A stretch of 48,053 nucleotides of DNA from Phoronis ovalis. Its lineage: Eukaryota; Phoronida; Phoronidae. The notes below the pieces were generated by a model, which made no database searches, was not told the origin of the DNA, and worked only from the letters and a program-made list of their open reading frames with translations. The stretch is from positions 1-48,053 of the forward strand of contig JAOXYB010039172.1 in NCBI GenBank assembly GCA_028565635.1. Direction: 5' to 3'. The translations under genes were made by a program, and so were the position numbers. Shown here in pieces: positions 44,379 through 48,053 of this stretch (its first letter is position 1; every line of letters starts with the position of its first letter).

Positions 44379-47035
44379 CTAAAAAGGAAGTATGAAATCA
44401 ATGAATTAAAACTATTAAATTGAAATTCACATAAACAAAGTTGGAAATATCAAATGTAACTTAATGTAAAAAAGAAAAAGTTCTAAGAAGAAAGATGTAA
44501 ATATAAACTAGTAATGATTTTAAACTTGAGTGAAATTGTTCTGTTATACCAAAAAGTCGGTACCGGTTATAATGTTATAAAATCTAACAATACGCCATCG
44601 ATAGCTAAAATTAGAAGACGTGTCCCCAGAATGTGATATAAAATATCGTTGAAGTAAAGCACGTGCTATTGATGTTTTTGTCGAAATATATGATGACTCA
44701 AAAGTAAATGATTTATTTGGTTAAGCTTCACAATCTGTATAATCTAGCCAGACAATTATCGTATCAGTTATCATTATGCAAATAAAATGTTCATCGCATT
44801 TTTCATTATAATCTGCATACTATTTTTACGTTTGACAGCAGGATAAATTTTCCGACGCATTGTATAATCTAATTTTATATATAATGTACAGTTAAAGACC
44901 CTAAAAGAAACCTCTGAAAATTATACGGAATTATATTTTTTTTCTCGCACATCATTAGTTATTGTTGAATTTTACCGAGAAGGCTTTTTTAGAATTATTT
45001 TGTATTACAGTTCACGGATACAAGAAAACTGAAAGATTCAAACATCGGCATTTTGGTGAGACAGGAAAGTAAGCTTATATGGTACATAATACTATAGCCA
45101 TTCTTGAAAATTATTTATTTCAAAATAGACAACTACTGTAAAATTAATTGAAGATCAAGACGGTCAAATTGTAATCTTGATATCCTCGGATAATTCTAAA
45201 GTCATTGTTAAACATACTAGATAAATTCACATTATCCATGTCATGAGTTACTTTAATCTCAAGATTTATCCGAGAAACGTGCTTAACTATATGATTTTTA
45301 TAGAGTATTTATCTGTAATACCCTGCTTGGGACTCTTATAATCTCACATTCGTTGAAAAAAAAAGATTTTAAACCGTTTCACATGTATAGTGTGCAAAGC
45401 AATAGTTGTATTAGATTAGATTATAATTTTATAGTTAATTCATTTGACCTAATTCGATTGTTCTGATCAGGTATTTCAAAGACAAGAGCGTGTTCGCAGT
45501 ATAGTACTCTCCCGTGAAATTTAATTAATATTTTATTTTTAACGTTTAAGTACAAGGCTGATTTTTTTTATCAGCATGAGTTATATACTACCTAACAGGA
45601 TTCAGGAAAATTCTTGTTCCGCTTATCACCGTTTCAATTCTCCATTGCCGAAAATAATGAACGAGTACAACTGAATTATACTGCTCAATTATCTCTTTAG
45701 GCTTTGACTGAACATACTGATAATTATGATCATGAACTCGATCGTCCTTTAAGATATTTATGATGTGTATGAGTTGCCGCACATTCATTGTGTAGCGCAA
45801 TGCTACATGTGAGAATACTTAGATTTCTTACTTACGACTGATACCCGCTGAAATCAAAGTACGAGCTACAATCGGTTATAGGAAACTTATTATGGAGATC
45901 TGCAAATATGAACTTTTCTAAAAAAACAGGATTATTAAAAAGTCTGAAATTTAAATACTATTAGATATAATCTCTCTCGCTGAAAAATAATACGTTATAT
46001 TTTTATTTACTAAAACGTTAGAAACAACATACGAATAAATTTCATGGTAACACGGGAGAGTAGGATATACTATACATATAAAGAACTGCTATAACAACTG
46101 TAATAATTAATTTATACCCCACGGCTTGCTGCCTAACTCGAACACACATTTTCCCTGGAATTATAAGCAACACATTCTTAAAGGTTAGATCAGGTACGAC
46201 ATTGGCAGCGAAGAATTTGATTATTTACAGGATGTAATCAGTGATTAATCTGGTAGCGCAATATATACATTTTTGATTTAATTTTTTATAAAAAGCATCT
46301 CAACACCTTCTCTATACTAATTTTATCTCGCGGAATACGATAACTCAAGACTAGACAGTCCCTTCGAATTTAAGCCCAAGGGCTAACAATCGAACTATGT
46401 AAATCCCAAAACATAAACATTTCAAAAGTAAACCCCGTGGTAACTTGGACTTTCATGGTAAATAATTCCAACCTAGCTGCTATAATTAAATAAGATAGTA
46501 TAGCAACTATGGCAGTGTGTACAAGGGTATTAATTACATGTATTCAGAAATTAAACTGAAGCTTTTTTTTAAGTGATATTGTAGGGAATTAACAATATTG
46601 ACTATATAATTTGTTCTTTTTTTGCAAGCATAAGTCGAAAGTAACTTGTATGATACAAAGAAATGAATAGAAAATCTATTCAATTTGTCTTCCTACTAAG
46701 TAGACAAAAATAGCAGAAATATTCGAACATAATGATTTTTAAATAGGCTTTACAAGACATTACATTTTTTACAGAAACAACGAAATCAATACTTCCTAAA
46801 TTATATTTCATAAGAATGCAACATGGCTATACTAAAAATGTTTTCCTTTTTAGGTAAGGTATAACTAATCATTACCTCCAATTTAACTATTTTATGCTAA
46901 TCCACTGTAACCTCTTTTTCACAAAGATATTGTTCATAAGCTTAGTGAAGTGTCACGATTACCAACGTTAAAAGTTCTACAAAAGAATCTACTATGAAAC
47001 AAATGCATCAAATCAATAAAAATAAAAAATCTCAC
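44379..47035. other. Probable intron and 5' region of the acidic protein gene
   Basis: AT-rich, no coding exon recognised. Either an intron between 47036 and 44378, or intron plus promoter if the first exon lies closer. Confidence 0.5.
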
Positions 47036-47107
47036 CGGATTGCTGTGATGGATTGCTGTTACTGGAAAATTCTGGAGAGAGATCCTGTGAACTCGACTGC
47101 TCAGGCG
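47036..47107 (-). CDS. Candidate upstream coding exon (Ser/Gln/Pro-rich)
   Basis: A 72-nt exon with acceptor CACCTTGTCATTCAG and donor CCG|GTGAGA. The frame that matches the next exon encodes PEQSSSQDLSPEFSSNSNPS then QQS. Spliced to 44378 it continues ...QQS-EIIKMADNEARP without a stop. The phase match alone has a one in three chance of arising by accident, so this is a good candidate rather than a proven exon. Confidence 0.45.
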
Positions 47108-48053
47108 CTGAATGACAAGGTGATGGTAACTGTGTCCATTTATTCATTTTTAACGCCTCTCATATTGTACAAATACGATTAACGGCATATTTGCACCGGT
47201 TTACTCGGAATTAAAAAAAGTCATAATAGCATTGAATATCGAGATAATGGTACAGAATCATAGTACAGACATTTACTTTTATGTGTACACAAATGTAAAA
47301 TTCACCGGAGAACGGGAAATGTAGCTGCAATTTTTATATCGAAACATTCACAACAATCTTTATTGCGTTTTTTCCAAAAACATTTCTCATTGCACTTTTA
47401 ATATTTGTATTTAACTCAGTAATATATGTATATGTGTTAAAAATAATCCGATATGACAATTACAAGCATGAAATAATGAATCATAACAAAACGTTGTGAT
47501 GCAACTTAGTAATCTTCTAGTAATTCTAATTCCCAATTACAATTACATGCCAGAAATTTGTTACCCATTAGAAACATTTATTTTTAATCACCTATGACTA
47601 ATTACAAATATCCAAGTCAAATACAAGTTTAACATCTTAATTAACAATTATAAAATGTTCAGATTTTGCTTTTAGTACACAAGCACTCGTGTAGAGCCCA
47701 TTCTAATACCGACTATGAGTATGACACTGAGGTATGAAATAAAAAGTGACTAAATAAGCTTTGATATCCGTCTGTAAAACTGTATTGTTTCCTACACAAA
47801 ATTTAAATAATTAAATATTTAATTTTATTCTGTGCAGCTTATACCGAGTTTTAGTCCACTGATATGTTCAAGAGAGCCTTCTAGCAACTGATGCCGTAAG
47901 AATGACAAAAGCAATTACGTTATGAGCCAGCTGAGATGATATGTTCATTTCGGGCATTTACGAAAATATAAAATAAACATGTATCACGCATTTAATGAAA
48001 ATGGATTTATATATATTTCCCCCATATTAATCCTAATATATACATGTATTTAT
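47108..48053. other. AT-rich non-coding right end
   Basis: No supported feature seen. Confidence 0.5.

Overview
This is an AT-rich, intron-rich animal nuclear sequence. It carries GT-AG introns, AATAAA polyadenylation signals, vertebrate-like neuronal and RNA-binding genes, and dispersed repeats typical of an invertebrate genome. The style (small exons, very large 5' introns, lineage-specific immunoglobulin receptors) suggests a lophotrochozoan, perhaps a bivalve mollusc, but nothing in the window proves the clade. No bacterial operons, rRNA, tRNA or CRISPR were seen.

Layout: (1) 634-21516, minus strand: the 5' two thirds of a polypyrimidine tract-binding protein gene (PTBP). The NLS region, RRM1, RRM2 and the start of the RRM2-RRM3 linker are present; RRM3 and RRM4 lie beyond the left edge. 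About 15 kb of 5' introns holds several candidate alternative first exons, all in the same phase. (2) 21517-22010: a short divergent intergenic region, probably a bidirectional promoter. (3) 22011-24650, plus: a three-exon gene for an ER protein with a signal peptide, thioredoxin-like folds without any active-site cysteine, a long acidic tail and a C-terminal KDEL. Its second 5' splice site is copied in tandem at least six times as a 60-bp repeat that contains a 100-N assembly gap. (4) 24651-29164: intergenic, with repeat debris. (5) 29165-37036, plus: a type I membrane receptor with five Ig domains, one FN3 domain, a TM helix and two alternative tails. One predicted exon has an in-frame TGA, and a long inverted repeat sits just after that exon. 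(6) 38533-42292, plus: SLC32A1/VIAAT (UNC-47), the vesicular GABA/glycine transporter, with a conserved body in two coding exons. (7) 43726-44378, minus: an acidic, disordered Pro/Thr/Glu-rich protein, with a possible extra N-terminal coding exon at 47036-47107. (8) The remainder is AT-rich non-coding sequence.

The genes do not form a pathway. PTBP and the KDEL protein probably share a promoter region. VIAAT and the Ig receptor are tandem neighbours with no evident functional link. Exon joins were checked by hand for reading phase. In PTBP, the KDEL gene and VIAAT all coding junctions close in frame. In the Ig receptor the phases also close, apart from the TGA in exon 3. All homology calls are from memory of the families; no search was run.
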